In this document: positions 28,464 through 36,121 of the stretch, piece by piece
Numbering within the stretch: position 1 is the first letter of the stretch
Layout: each line of letters begins with the position of its first letter
NCBI RefSeq assembly: GCF_019430945.1
Contig: NZ_JAHYCB010000007.1
Location: 248,001 to 312,000 of the forward strand
Reading direction: 5' to 3'
Length of the DNA stretch: 64,000 nucleotides
From: Neorhizobium populisoli
Lineage (GTDB): Bacteria > Pseudomonadota > Alphaproteobacteria > Rhizobiales > Rhizobiaceae
Translations under genes and position numbers: made by a program
Notes under the pieces: generated by a model
Told to the model about the DNA's origin: nothing
The model's database searches: none
Seen by the model: the letters and a program-made list of their open reading frames with translations, nothing else

Positions 28464-29163
28464 CGGAATCTTGCTGGAAAAGGTCGAGCTGAAGCTCGGC
28501 ACCAAGGAGTTTCGGTTCGATTGCGCCATTCCGGCCGGCACCGTCACAGCTATGACCGGTCCGTCAGGCTCCGGAAAGACGACCCTCCTGAATCTCATCG
28601 CCGGTTTCGAAACGGCAGACAGTGGCAGCATCCGGATTGCCGGAGACGACGTTTCTCGAAAACATCCGTCCGAACGTCCGATCTCGCTGGTCTTTCAGGA
28701 CAACAATCTCTTTGCCCATCTCGACCTGTTCACCAATATCGGCCTCGGTATCAGCCCTTCGCTGAAACTTTCGCCAGAAGATCGAAAGTCGATATCGCAG
28801 GCGCTGGAACGCGTCGGCCTTGGCGGCTTTGAAAAACGCATGCCCGGCACGCTCTCCGGCGGTGAAAGGCAGCGCTCCGCCTTTGCCCGCGCCCTGGTGC
28901 GCAAAAAGCCAGTCCTGCTGATGGACGAACCTTTCGCTGCGCTTGATCCGGGCTTGCGGCTGTCGATGGCAAACCTGCTGCTCGAACTGCATAAAGAAAC
29001 CGGCAACACGGTGCTGATCGTCACCCATGACCCGGACGAGGTCAGCCGTCTGGCCGACCATGCCCTTTTCATCGATCACGGCCGTATTCTGCTTCAGGCT
29101 CAGGCGGGCGAATTCCTCGCCCGCCGCGATATTCCGGCGCTTACCGAATTCCTGTCAGGCTGA
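28456..29163 (+). CDS. thiQ: thiamine/TPP ABC transporter, ATPase
   Basis: 235-residue ABC ATPase that powers ThiBP. Walker A is GPSGSGKTT (residue ~35), Q-loop VFQDNNLF, signature LSGGERQRSAFARAL, Walker B PVLLMDEPFAALDPGL and H-loop VTHDPDEV. The start overlaps thiP by eight bases. The stop overlaps the convergent MATE gene by nine bases, leaving no room for a separate terminator. Confidence 0.95.
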   Translation: MADGILLEKVELKLGTKEFRFDCAIPAGTVTAMTGPSGSGKTTLLNLIAGFETADSGSIRIAGDDVSRKHPSERPISLVFQDNNLFAHLDLFTNIGLGISPSLKLSPEDRKSISQALERVGLGGFEKRMPGTLSGGERQRSAFARALVRKKPVLLMDEPFAALDPGLRLSMANLLLELHKETGNTVLIVTHDPDEVSRLADHALFIDHGRILLQAQAGEFLARRDIPALTEFLSG

Positions 29164-30579
29164 CTTGCCGCGGAACCAGACACCGGCGCGAATGCCGATC
29201 AATTGCAGCGAGCCGTAAACCACAAGCCCGGCAGCCAGCGCGAAAAACAGGCCATTCAGGGAACCGGTCAGCCTCAGCGCCAGCCAACCGCCGGCTGCGG
29301 CAATCGCAAGGCGCACGAAACCGCAAAGAAGCGGCCAGAGCAGTTGCCCCGCCCCCTGGCTCGCGAAATAAAGCGCCAACCCTGCTCCGAAGAATCCATA
29401 AACTGGCCCGACGATCTGCAGATAGGCGACACCCGCATCGATCGCGCCATGCTCTTCGCTGAACAGCGAAATCCAGCCGGCCGGGAAGATTGCAGCGATC
29501 AGGCCAATCGTCTCCGTGATGACAAAGGCAATCGCTGCGCCAGTGAAGGCGATGCGGAGCGCTCGATCCTTCTTGCCGGCGCCCATATTCGTGCCGACCA
29601 GCGCCACCATCGGCGCACCGATGCCGAAGATGACAGGAATGAGCAGATATTCCAGCCGCGCGCCGGTACCGAAACCGGCAACCGCCTCGACGCCCGCTTC
29701 AGTGGCGACCAGAGCCGTCGCCACACCGATCGTCACATTGGTCAAGACCGAGTTGATCGCCGCGGCAGCCCCCATCTTGAAGATATCGCCGAAGATCGAC
29801 CAGCGGATGGGACCGATGCCGAAGCGCGCGAGGTTACGGCCGGAGAGGATATACCAGCCCAACACTGCTGTGCCGCCGACGCTATAAAGTACCAGCGCCA
29901 GCCCGCCGCCGGCAATGCCCATGGCCGGAATTGGCCCGAAACCGAAGATCAGCAACGGCGAAATCGGCACCAGCAGAAACGCACCGACACAAGTTACCGC
30001 CGCAGGAAACAGCATGTTGCCGGTGCCGCGCACGACGCTCGCCAGCCCGTTCATCAGCCAGACGAACACCATGCCGCCAAACACGACGTTGGAATAGGTC
30101 AGCGCCGCCTCAAGCTCTTCGCCCTGCCCGCCCAGCGCTTGATAGATCGGTCGCCCGAACGCCAGCAGGATGACGGAAAACAGCAGTCCGATCGCGATAT
30201 TCACCACGACCGCATGCCAGGCGATCAGATCGGCATCCGCCCGCCGTCCGCTGCCGAGTGCCCGCGCGATGGAGGAGGAGATGGCTCCGCCAAAACCGCC
30301 GGCACTCATCATCTGCATCAGCATCACGGCCGGAAACACCAGCGCCATACCGGCGAGTGCGGCCGTGCCCATATGCGAAACCCACCAGGTTTCGATCAGG
30401 CCGGTCGAGGCCTGCGCCAGCATGATCAGGATATTCGGCCAGGCGAGCTTGATCAGCATCGGCAGGATCGGCGCTTCGAGCAGCATCCGAGTGCGTGGAT
30501 TGATCGGCGCAGGCTCGCTTTCCTTCGGCGTCTCGATGTCCTGGCCTGCTGCCAGCTCTTGGGATGTAACGGCGCTCAT
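29155..30579 (-). CDS. MATE-family efflux transporter
   Basis: 474-residue inner-membrane protein with about twelve membrane segments in two six-helix halves, of the multidrug and toxic compound extrusion family (Na+ or H+ antiport). Characteristic are LIKLAWPNILIMLAQASTGLIETWWVSHMGTAALAGMAL in the first half and GIGAPMVALVGTNMGAGKKDRALRIAF in the second. Its start overlaps the stop of the HxlR regulator by four bases, so it is probably controlled by that regulator. Substrate unknown. Confidence 0.92.
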   Translation of the reverse strand: MSAVTSQELAAGQDIETPKESEPAPINPRTRMLLEAPILPMLIKLAWPNILIMLAQASTGLIETWWVSHMGTAALAGMALVFPAVMLMQMMSAGGFGGAISSSIARALGSGRRADADLIAWHAVVVNIAIGLLFSVILLAFGRPIYQALGGQGEELEAALTYSNVVFGGMVFVWLMNGLASVVRGTGNMLFPAAVTCVGAFLLVPISPLLIFGFGPIPAMGIAGGGLALVLYSVGGTAVLGWYILSGRNLARFGIGPIRWSIFGDIFKMGAAAAINSVLTNVTIGVATALVATEAGVEAVAGFGTGARLEYLLIPVIFGIGAPMVALVGTNMGAGKKDRALRIAFTGAAIAFVITETIGLIAAIFPAGWISLFSEEHGAIDAGVAYLQIVGPVYGFFGAGLALYFASQGAGQLLWPLLCGFVRLAIAAAGGWLALRLTGSLNGLFFALAAGLVVYGSLQLIGIRAGVWFRGKSA

Positions 30580-31088
30580 CGGTCGGTCTCGCGGTGTTCG
30601 GGGAACTGGTTCATGGAAGGATATCGTCTGCGCAAGCGCTCGCTTGCCGCCGGCCCGGCAGCCTGGGCAAAGACCGGATCGCTGAGCTGCCGGCCGCTGA
30701 TGCGATCGACCATCACCGGATCTGCCTGCTTTCCGGTCTCGCGATCGACGATCACGACGCTCTCGCCCTCCGGCGCAAAATGCCGGTTGCCCCAGGCGAG
30801 CATGGCCTGAAGCACCGGCTTGAAGCCCCGACCGCTCTCGGTCAGGGAATATTCATCGCGCGGCGGATGCTCGGAGTAGCGCCGGCGCTCCATCAGGCCC
30901 GCCTCTTCGAGCGCCTTCAGTCGTCCGCTCAAAATATTGGGGGCGATATCGAGATTTTTCTGGAATTCGTCGAAACGAGTAGCGCCGGCTAGCGCATCAC
31001 GCAGAATAAGGAAGGTCCACGTATCCCCGACATGTTTGAGGCTGCGCAGCACGGGACAGCCTGTATCGGCCGGACCTGAGCGTTTCAT
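30576..31088 (-). CDS. HxlR-family transcriptional regulator
   Basis: 170-residue winged-helix regulator. The HxlR core spans residues 8-100: GCPVLRSLKHVGDTWTFLILRDALAGATRFDEFQKNLDIAPNILSGRLKALEEAGL and the wing RYSEHPPRDEYSLTESGR. One N-terminal cysteine (C11) sits where redox- or electrophile-sensing HxlR proteins such as YodB/HypR have theirs. First gene of an operon with the MATE exporter (ATGA overlap), so it likely governs exporter and itself. Confidence 0.9.
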   Translation of the reverse strand: MKRSGPADTGCPVLRSLKHVGDTWTFLILRDALAGATRFDEFQKNLDIAPNILSGRLKALEEAGLMERRRYSEHPPRDEYSLTESGRGFKPVLQAMLAWGNRHFAPEGESVVIVDRETGKQADPVMVDRISGRQLSDPVFAQAAGPAASERLRRRYPSMNQFPEHRETDR

Positions 31089-31409
31089 CGGAAATCTCCT
31101 TGATGACGCGCCTTTCTGCCTGGGTTACTTTTTATTTGCAAGTCACTATTCGCGAGATCACGTTTCTATAAAGCCACGAAGGGAGCGTTATCCGCGCCGC
31201 CACAATTTGGACTTTCCGCAATGGCATCGCCAAATTGCTGCGGGGATTTTCTTTGCAAACGTGCCGGTGAGACATATTTCAGTTAGACTATCTGTGCATG
31301 CGGCGCGAAAATCGCTAAGCGGAACATAGATGCAACCGGCTTGGGATGGGAACACCTCTCCGAAGCCGGACGATGGACCTTGGAATTGATGGTGCGGACA
31401 ACGAGGACG
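31089..31409. other. divergent intergenic region, HxlR / M48 protease
   Basis: 321 bases between divergent genes, so it should hold both promoters. GGAGA lies before the HxlR start. No clear operator palindrome or small gene was found. Confidence 0.4.
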
Positions 31410-32921
31410 ATGAGACGCGAACAGGCGATTCCTCTCTTTGGGAACGTCCGTTCGATGCCGGTGATACGGACATTCGCCGCGCTGCTGTTGAGCAGCGTGA
31501 TGCTGGCCGGTTGCCAATCGGTCTTTGACCAGGCCTATACGCCGAACGTCGCGCCCTCGGAAAATCCCCAGATCGTTGACGAGGTTCAGAAGAACGACCC
31601 GCGTGCCCAGATGGGAGCCCGCGAGCATCCCCGCATCGTCGCCAGTTACGGCGGCGAATATCGCGACGCCAAGACCGAACGACTGGTCGCCCGCATTGCC
31701 GGCGCGCTGACGGCGGTATCGGAAAACCCGAACCAGTCTTTCCGCATCACCATCCTGAATTCACCGGCAATCAATGCCTTCGCGCTGCCCGGCGGTTATC
31801 TTTACGTCACCCGCGGCCTGCTGGCGCTTGCCAATGATGCATCGGAAGTGGCCGCCGTGCTCTCGCACGAAATGGGCCACGTCACCGCCAATCACGGTAT
31901 CGAGCGCCAGCGCCGCGAAGAGGCGGAAGTCATCGCCAGCCGTGTCGTGGCGGAAGTCCTGTCCAGCGATCTTGCCGGCAAGCAGGCGCTTGCGCGCGGC
32001 AAGCTCAGGCTCGCCGCCTTCTCCCGCCAGCAGGAACTGCAGGCGGACGTGATCGGTGTACGCATGCTCGGCGAGGCTGGTTACGACCCCTTTGCCGCCG
32101 CCCGCTTTCTGGATTCGATGGCAGCCTATGCCCGTTATTCAGCGGTCGACCCGGACAATGACCAGAGCCTCGACTTCCTGTCCAGCCACCCGAATTCGGC
32201 GCAACGCGTCGATCTCGCCCGCCGTCATGCCCGCAACTTCGGTCAGGAAGGCCAGGTTGGCGACAAGGGGCGCGAATATTTCCTCGCCGGTATCGATGGC
32301 CTGCTGTATGGCGACAGCCCGCAGGAAGGTTATGTCCGCGGCCAGACATTCATGCATGGCGGCCTTGGCATTCGTTTCGACGTGCCGGAAGATTTCCGGA
32401 TCGACAACAAGGTGGAAGCGGTGCTGGCGACCGGTCCGAATGAAACAGCAATCCGTTTCGATGGTGTCGCTGCCGGCGACAACAACAATCTCAGCAATTA
32501 CCTGACGAGCGGTTGGGTAGCCGGCCTGCAGCCCGATACGGTGCGCGAAACGCAGATCAACGGCCTGCCGGCGGCAACCGCCCGTGCATCCGCTGAGCGT
32601 TGGGATTTCGATGTCACCGTCATTCGGGTTGAAAGTCAGATCTTTCGCTTCCTGACCGCCGTACCGAAGGGCAGCCCTTCTCTCGAACCGACGGCGAATA
32701 CGCTGCGCACCAGTTTCCGCCGCATGACCCAGCCGGAAATCGCCTCGTTGAAGCCTTTGCGGGTCCGCATCGTCACGGTCACCAAGGACGATACGATCGC
32801 ATCGCTTTCGGCACGGATGATGGGCACCGATCGCAAGCTCGATCTTTTCAAGCTCATCAACGCGCTGCCGGCCGGCGCGACATTGTCGCCCGGCCAGAGA
32901 GTCAAGATCATCGCTGAGTAA
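31410..32921 (+). CDS. M48 zinc metalloprotease lipoprotein with C-terminal LysM-like domain
   Basis: 503 residues from ATG 31410 (another ATG at 31455 is possible). A hydrophobic run and lipobox LAGC predict a lipoprotein. The M48 domain has the zinc site HEMGH at residues 153-157 and the third ligand in RQQELQADVIGVRML, with the preceding ALPGGYLYVTRGLL. The C-terminal 50 residues (VTVTKDDTIASLSARMMG...LSPGQRVKIIAE) resemble a LysM peptidoglycan-binding module. This recalls the BepA/LoiP group that quality-controls the outer membrane, but with LysM rather than TPR. It probably acts in the periplasm. Confidence 0.87.
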   Translation: MRREQAIPLFGNVRSMPVIRTFAALLLSSVMLAGCQSVFDQAYTPNVAPSENPQIVDEVQKNDPRAQMGAREHPRIVASYGGEYRDAKTERLVARIAGALTAVSENPNQSFRITILNSPAINAFALPGGYLYVTRGLLALANDASEVAAVLSHEMGHVTANHGIERQRREEAEVIASRVVAEVLSSDLAGKQALARGKLRLAAFSRQQELQADVIGVRMLGEAGYDPFAAARFLDSMAAYARYSAVDPDNDQSLDFLSSHPNSAQRVDLARRHARNFGQEGQVGDKGREYFLAGIDGLLYGDSPQEGYVRGQTFMHGGLGIRFDVPEDFRIDNKVEAVLATGPNETAIRFDGVAAGDNNNLSNYLTSGWVAGLQPDTVRETQINGLPAATARASAERWDFDVTVIRVESQIFRFLTAVPKGSPSLEPTANTLRTSFRRMTQPEIASLKPLRVRIVTVTKDDTIASLSARMMGTDRKLDLFKLINALPAGATLSPGQRVKIIAE

Positions 32922-32968
32922 ATCAGCTACCTGAGGAAATGACTATGGGCGCATGGCGCCCATAAATC

Positions 32969-33832
32969 TCAGCTGACCATCGCCATCTGCGGATTGGCGG
33001 TAACCAGCGCCGATTTCAGTTTCTCGATCGCCCGGCTTTCGATCTGTCGCACGCGTTCCTTGGAAATGCCAAGTTCCGCCCCGAGCGCCTCCAGCGTCGC
33101 GCCGTCATCAGTCAGGCGGCGAGCACGAATAATTTTCTTCTCACGGTCATTGAGCTTGGTCAGCGCGCCCTGCAGCCACCGCAAGCGGCGTTCGCCATCG
33201 ATCATGCCGGACACCTGTTCATCCGGCAGCGGCTCGGCGCTGGCCAACATGTCTAGACGCTCCCCGCTATCTGCATCGCCGGCTATGGAAGGCGCCTGCA
33301 GCGAAGCGTCGTTGCCCGAGAGACGGGCATCCATGGTCTGCACGTCGGCAACGCTGACGCCAAGGGCGACCGCGATCTCTTCGTGGATGGCACGGGCAGT
33401 CAAATTGGAATCGCCGCGGGCGAGTTTCGCGCGCAGGCGACGAAGATTGAAAAACAGTGCTTTTTGCGCAGAACTGGTACCACCGCGCACGATCGACCAG
33501 TTGCGAAGAATGTAATCCTGCATCGAAGCGCGGATCCACCAGCTGGCGTAAGTGGAAAAACGAACGTCGCGGGCCGGCTCAAACCTTGCCGCCGCTTCAA
33601 GCAGCCCTACATAGCCTTCTTGAACGAGGTCGCTCATCGGCAAACCAAAGCCGCGAAACTTCGAGGCCATGGCGATCACGAGACGCATATGCGCAAGAGC
33701 GATCTGATTACGGGCATCTTGGTCCTGGTCGTCCTTCCAGCGGACCGCCAGATCGCGCTCCTCCTCGCGGGCGAGATAAGGAGCCGACATTGCGATCTTG
33801 ATCATGGTGCGGTCTGCGGACATGGCTGTCAT
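32969..33832 (-). CDS. rpoH2: heat-shock/stress sigma factor RpoH (RpoH2 type)
   Basis: 287-residue sigma70-family factor. Region 2 has MSDLVQEGYVGLLEAAARFEPARDVRFSTYASWWIRASMQDYIL. The RpoH box, QKALFFNLRRLRAKL near residue 120, marks the sigma32 group. Region 4 is LEALGAELGISKERVRQIESRAIEKL. GGAG lies six bases before the ATG at 33832. The RpoH2 assignment rests on sequence character and on the EcfG-type promoter upstream, as rpoH2 of S. meliloti is RpoE2-dependent. A leader of about 215 bases separates promoter and start. Confidence 0.88.
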   Translation of the reverse strand: MTAMSADRTMIKIAMSAPYLAREEERDLAVRWKDDQDQDARNQIALAHMRLVIAMASKFRGFGLPMSDLVQEGYVGLLEAAARFEPARDVRFSTYASWWIRASMQDYILRNWSIVRGGTSSAQKALFFNLRRLRAKLARGDSNLTARAIHEEIAVALGVSVADVQTMDARLSGNDASLQAPSIAGDADSGERLDMLASAEPLPDEQVSGMIDGERRLRWLQGALTKLNDREKKIIRARRLTDDGATLEALGAELGISKERVRQIESRAIEKLKSALVTANPQMAMVS

Positions 33833-34054
33833 CGTGTTCTCCGTGAACGGGCTGATCCAGCAGGAACAACAGGCACAAACTCAACACCGTGCATGGGCCA
33901 CGAACGGGAGATGATGTTTGGAAGACCTTTTGCCCTTGCTCCCCTCGTTAAGTTACGCGGGGATTCACACCGGCCGATAAGCCGAATATGACGCCCCGCT
34001 TTGCTTGTCCCGGAGGCGAGCCGATGCAGCATCAGTTCGCCGTTCCGGCGGGGT

Positions 34055-34079
34055 AACGCGGCAGGTCGCAAAAAGTTCC
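34055..34079 (-). promoter_or_regulatory. EcfG/RpoE2-type promoter of rpoH2
   Basis: Minus-strand GGAAC and CGTT are separated by exactly 16 bases. It lies just past the carD terminator and about 220 bases upstream of the rpoH2 start, matching direct general-stress sigma control of rpoH2. Confidence 0.72.
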
Positions 34080-34082
34080 AAT

Positions 34083-34113
34083 AAAAAACCCGGCGCTGAG
34101 GCCGGGTTTTTTG
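34083..34113. terminator. bidirectional intrinsic terminator after carD
   Basis: AAAAAACCCGGC/GCCGGGTTTTTT stem with a five-base loop; T runs on both strands. It ends carD on the minus strand, 24 bases past the stop, and shields rpoH2 from read-through. Confidence 0.88.
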
Positions 34114-34136
34114 CATAAGTCCCGAAGGAGTGCGAA

Positions 34137-34715
34137 TTACGCAGCTTCTTCTTCCGGAGCATCGTCTTCTTCTACCGTCTTGCCGCGCTTGGGACCCTTT
34201 GCGAGATTGACCTCGACAAGGCGAACGGCTTCGGTTTCGGACATCTTGTTCACGGCAGCGATTTCGCGAGCCATGCGATCGAGAGCAGCTTCATAAAGCT
34301 GGCGCTCGGAATAGGATTGCTCCGGCTGGTTTTCAGCGCGGTAAAGGTCGCGAACGACTTCGGCAATCGAGATCAGGTCGCCGGAATTGATCTTGGCATC
34401 ATATTCCTGGGCGCGGCGCGACCACATGGTGCGCTTCACGCGGGCCTTACCTTGAACAACCTTGAGAGCGCGCTCGACAAAATCCGTCTCGGACAGCTTA
34501 CGCATACCGATGCTGACGGCCTTGGCGACCGGCACCTTAAGGCGCATCTTGTCTTTCTCGAAATCGATTACGAAAAGCTCAAGCTTCATGCCGGCAACTT
34601 CCTGCTCTTCGATAGCAGTAATCGTGCCGACGCCATGAGCGGGATATACAATCGCTTCACCGGTCTTGAAGCCCTGGCGCGCGGGAGAAGTCTTCTTCTG
34701 CTGGGTCGTCGTCAT
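34137..34715 (-). CDS. CarD-family transcription regulator
   Basis: 192-residue CarD/CdnL-type protein. The N-terminal Tudor-like RNA-polymerase-binding domain reads FKTGEAIVYPAHGVGTITAIEEQEVAGMKLELFVIDF (residues 18-55), followed by a helical DNA-contacting domain with KVVQGKARVKRTMWSRRAQEYDAKINSGD, whose Trp is the conserved wedge residue. CarD stabilises open promoter complexes. ATG 34715 is chosen; an in-frame GTG 27 bases upstream adds non-family residues. The acidic C-tail (EEDDAPEEEAA) is common. Confidence 0.93.
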   Translation of the reverse strand: MTTTQQKKTSPARQGFKTGEAIVYPAHGVGTITAIEEQEVAGMKLELFVIDFEKDKMRLKVPVAKAVSIGMRKLSETDFVERALKVVQGKARVKRTMWSRRAQEYDAKINSGDLISIAEVVRDLYRAENQPEQSYSERQLYEAALDRMAREIAAVNKMSETEAVRLVEVNLAKGPKRGKTVEEDDAPEEEAA

Positions 34716-35138
34716 TCGTTTTACAAACTCCCTGTTACTCACCCGTTACCGGGCCGGGGGAACCGGGTCTGTCAGGCCCGGATGAGACGGGGGAAACCGT
34801 CGGGTCACTCCATACTGGTCCGAAGAACGCGCGCGAAAAAACAAACCCCATCGCGAAACTGCGACCGACAACAGTTCAGTGTTGCAATGTCACGGAGACC
34901 GCGTTTGGGTGATCTGTTGCTTTCGTGATGTTTTTTGGGCACGCGAGTGCCGCCTTGTGGAACAGTTCTTATTGTCTACCACAAAAAAGTGCGGAAATCA
35001 ATAATTTGCTTTTGCATGCGCACAAACGGCAACACCGGCCTTGTGCTCAACAAAAAGGCAGCGCGATTCGAACGGGTTGCCGAGCCATGTGTTTTCGCCG
35101 GATCCAGGCGGCCTTAGCGGCGGCCGCTCGATCTATCC
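34716..35138. other. gap between fdxA and carD with two leader hairpins
   Basis: 423 bases without a convincing gene; short frames here have no family features. Near carD, in its likely leader, lie two small hairpins: CCGGG/CCCGG at 34763-34781 and GACGG/CCGTC at 34786-34801. A small GCGGCC/GGCCGC inverted pair lies past the fdxA stop. No promoter was identified with confidence. Confidence 0.4.
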
Positions 35139-35477
35139 TCAGTCGCCCTTGCCGGGCTCGGCGGAGAAATACTGCTCGTACTTGTTTCCGACGCCGTCCA
35201 TTTCTTTGGCCTCCGGCAGCGCATCACGCTTGACGGTAATGTTTGGCCAGATCTGGGCAAACTCGGCATTTACCTTGAGCCACTTGTCAAGGCCCGGTTC
35301 GGTATCCGGCTTGATCGCCTCGGCGGGACATTCCGGTTCGCAGACGCCACAATCGATGCATTCATCCGGATGGATGACGAGGAAATTTTCGCCCTCATAG
35401 AAACAATCGACCGGGCAGACCTCGACACAGTCGGTATATTTGCAACGGATACAATTGTCGGTCACGACATAAGTCAT
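35139..35477 (-). CDS. fdxA: seven-iron ferredoxin FdxA
   Basis: 112-residue ferredoxin with one [3Fe-4S] and one [4Fe-4S] cluster. The first motif is [18 protein letters not shown] (residues 9-26), the second [12 protein letters not shown] (residues 40-51), followed by the long C-terminal extension of the Azotobacter FdI/FdxA type. It acts as a cytoplasmic low-potential electron carrier; partners are not indicated. It is monocistronic, 205 bases from the S4 gene. Confidence 0.95.
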   Translation of the reverse strand: MTYVVTDNCIRCKYTDCVEVCPVDCFYEGENFLVIHPDECIDCGVCEPECPAEAIKPDTEPGLDKWLKVNAEFAQIWPNITVKRDALPEAKEMDGVGNKYEQYFSAEPGKGD

Positions 35478-35682
35478 GCGGCACCCCAGCGATATCTCGG
35501 ATCAACGGCACGTCGGCGGAGGAGAGCCGGCACACCGGAAAGCCGGGACAGGCGAAACCTAAACTGTAAAGAGGACAGGAGGCGAGCGATCCGGCTTTTC
35601 GACTGTCAGGTAAAGCCTTTGGCTTGGCTTAGCAAGGATAAAGCGTGCCGAAAACTGCCATGCCGCGGGTGATTTTTCTAAT

Positions 35683-36105
35683 CTAGTCGCTATCCGCGTC
35701 CGGAAAAAGCAGGTCGATTTCCCGCCGCTCCTTCTTCGTGGGTCGCCCTGCGCCCGGAGCCCGCTGGGCCTGTTCGAAAAGCGTCAGTTTCGCGCGCTCT
35801 TCCGGGGGCGGACTCACGTCATCATAGAGAAGCCTGGCTTCCTCGAAAGGCCCGCGCCTTTCGCCACCGGCCTTTACGACCAGAACCACATCGCGTCGCT
35901 CGAGTTTCAGCTCGATACGGTCGCCAGTCTTCACATGAGCACTGGGCTGGGAAACGAGTTCGCCATTCACCCGCACATGGTTCGAGCGGATAAGATCCTG
36001 GGCGATGGAACGGGATTTCGCCATGCGGGTGAAAAAGAGCCACTTGTCGATGCGCTGGCGTGATCCGCCCGGCAACATCCTTTGTGGCTCCTCTTTCCCC
36101 GACAT
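35683..36105 (-). CDS. S4-domain RNA-binding protein (HslR/Hsp15 type)
   Basis: 140-residue protein with an S4 fold at residues 18-75: RIDKWLFFTRMAKSRSIAQDLIRSNHVRVNGELVSQPSAHVKTGDRIEL. E. coli Hsp15 has this architecture and rescues stalled 50S subunits carrying peptidyl-tRNA after heat shock. The C-tail is basic and acidic in blocks. It begins 16 bases after the helicase stop, so the two RNA-related genes probably form an operon. Confidence 0.88.
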   Translation of the reverse strand: MSGKEEPQRMLPGGSRQRIDKWLFFTRMAKSRSIAQDLIRSNHVRVNGELVSQPSAHVKTGDRIELKLERRDVVLVVKAGGERRGPFEEARLLYDDVSPPPEERAKLTLFEQAQRAPGAGRPTKKERREIDLLFPDADSD

Positions 36106-36121
36106 GTTTCCCTTCAGGGCC

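Larger units (their letters stand above)
33833..34136. other. rpoH2 leader and carD terminator region
   Basis: 304 bases. The EcfG-type promoter of rpoH2 and the carD terminator (both listed) lie at the carD end. The remaining ~215 bases are the probable rpoH2 5' leader, long enough for post-transcriptional control, but no known motif was recognised. Confidence 0.5.
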
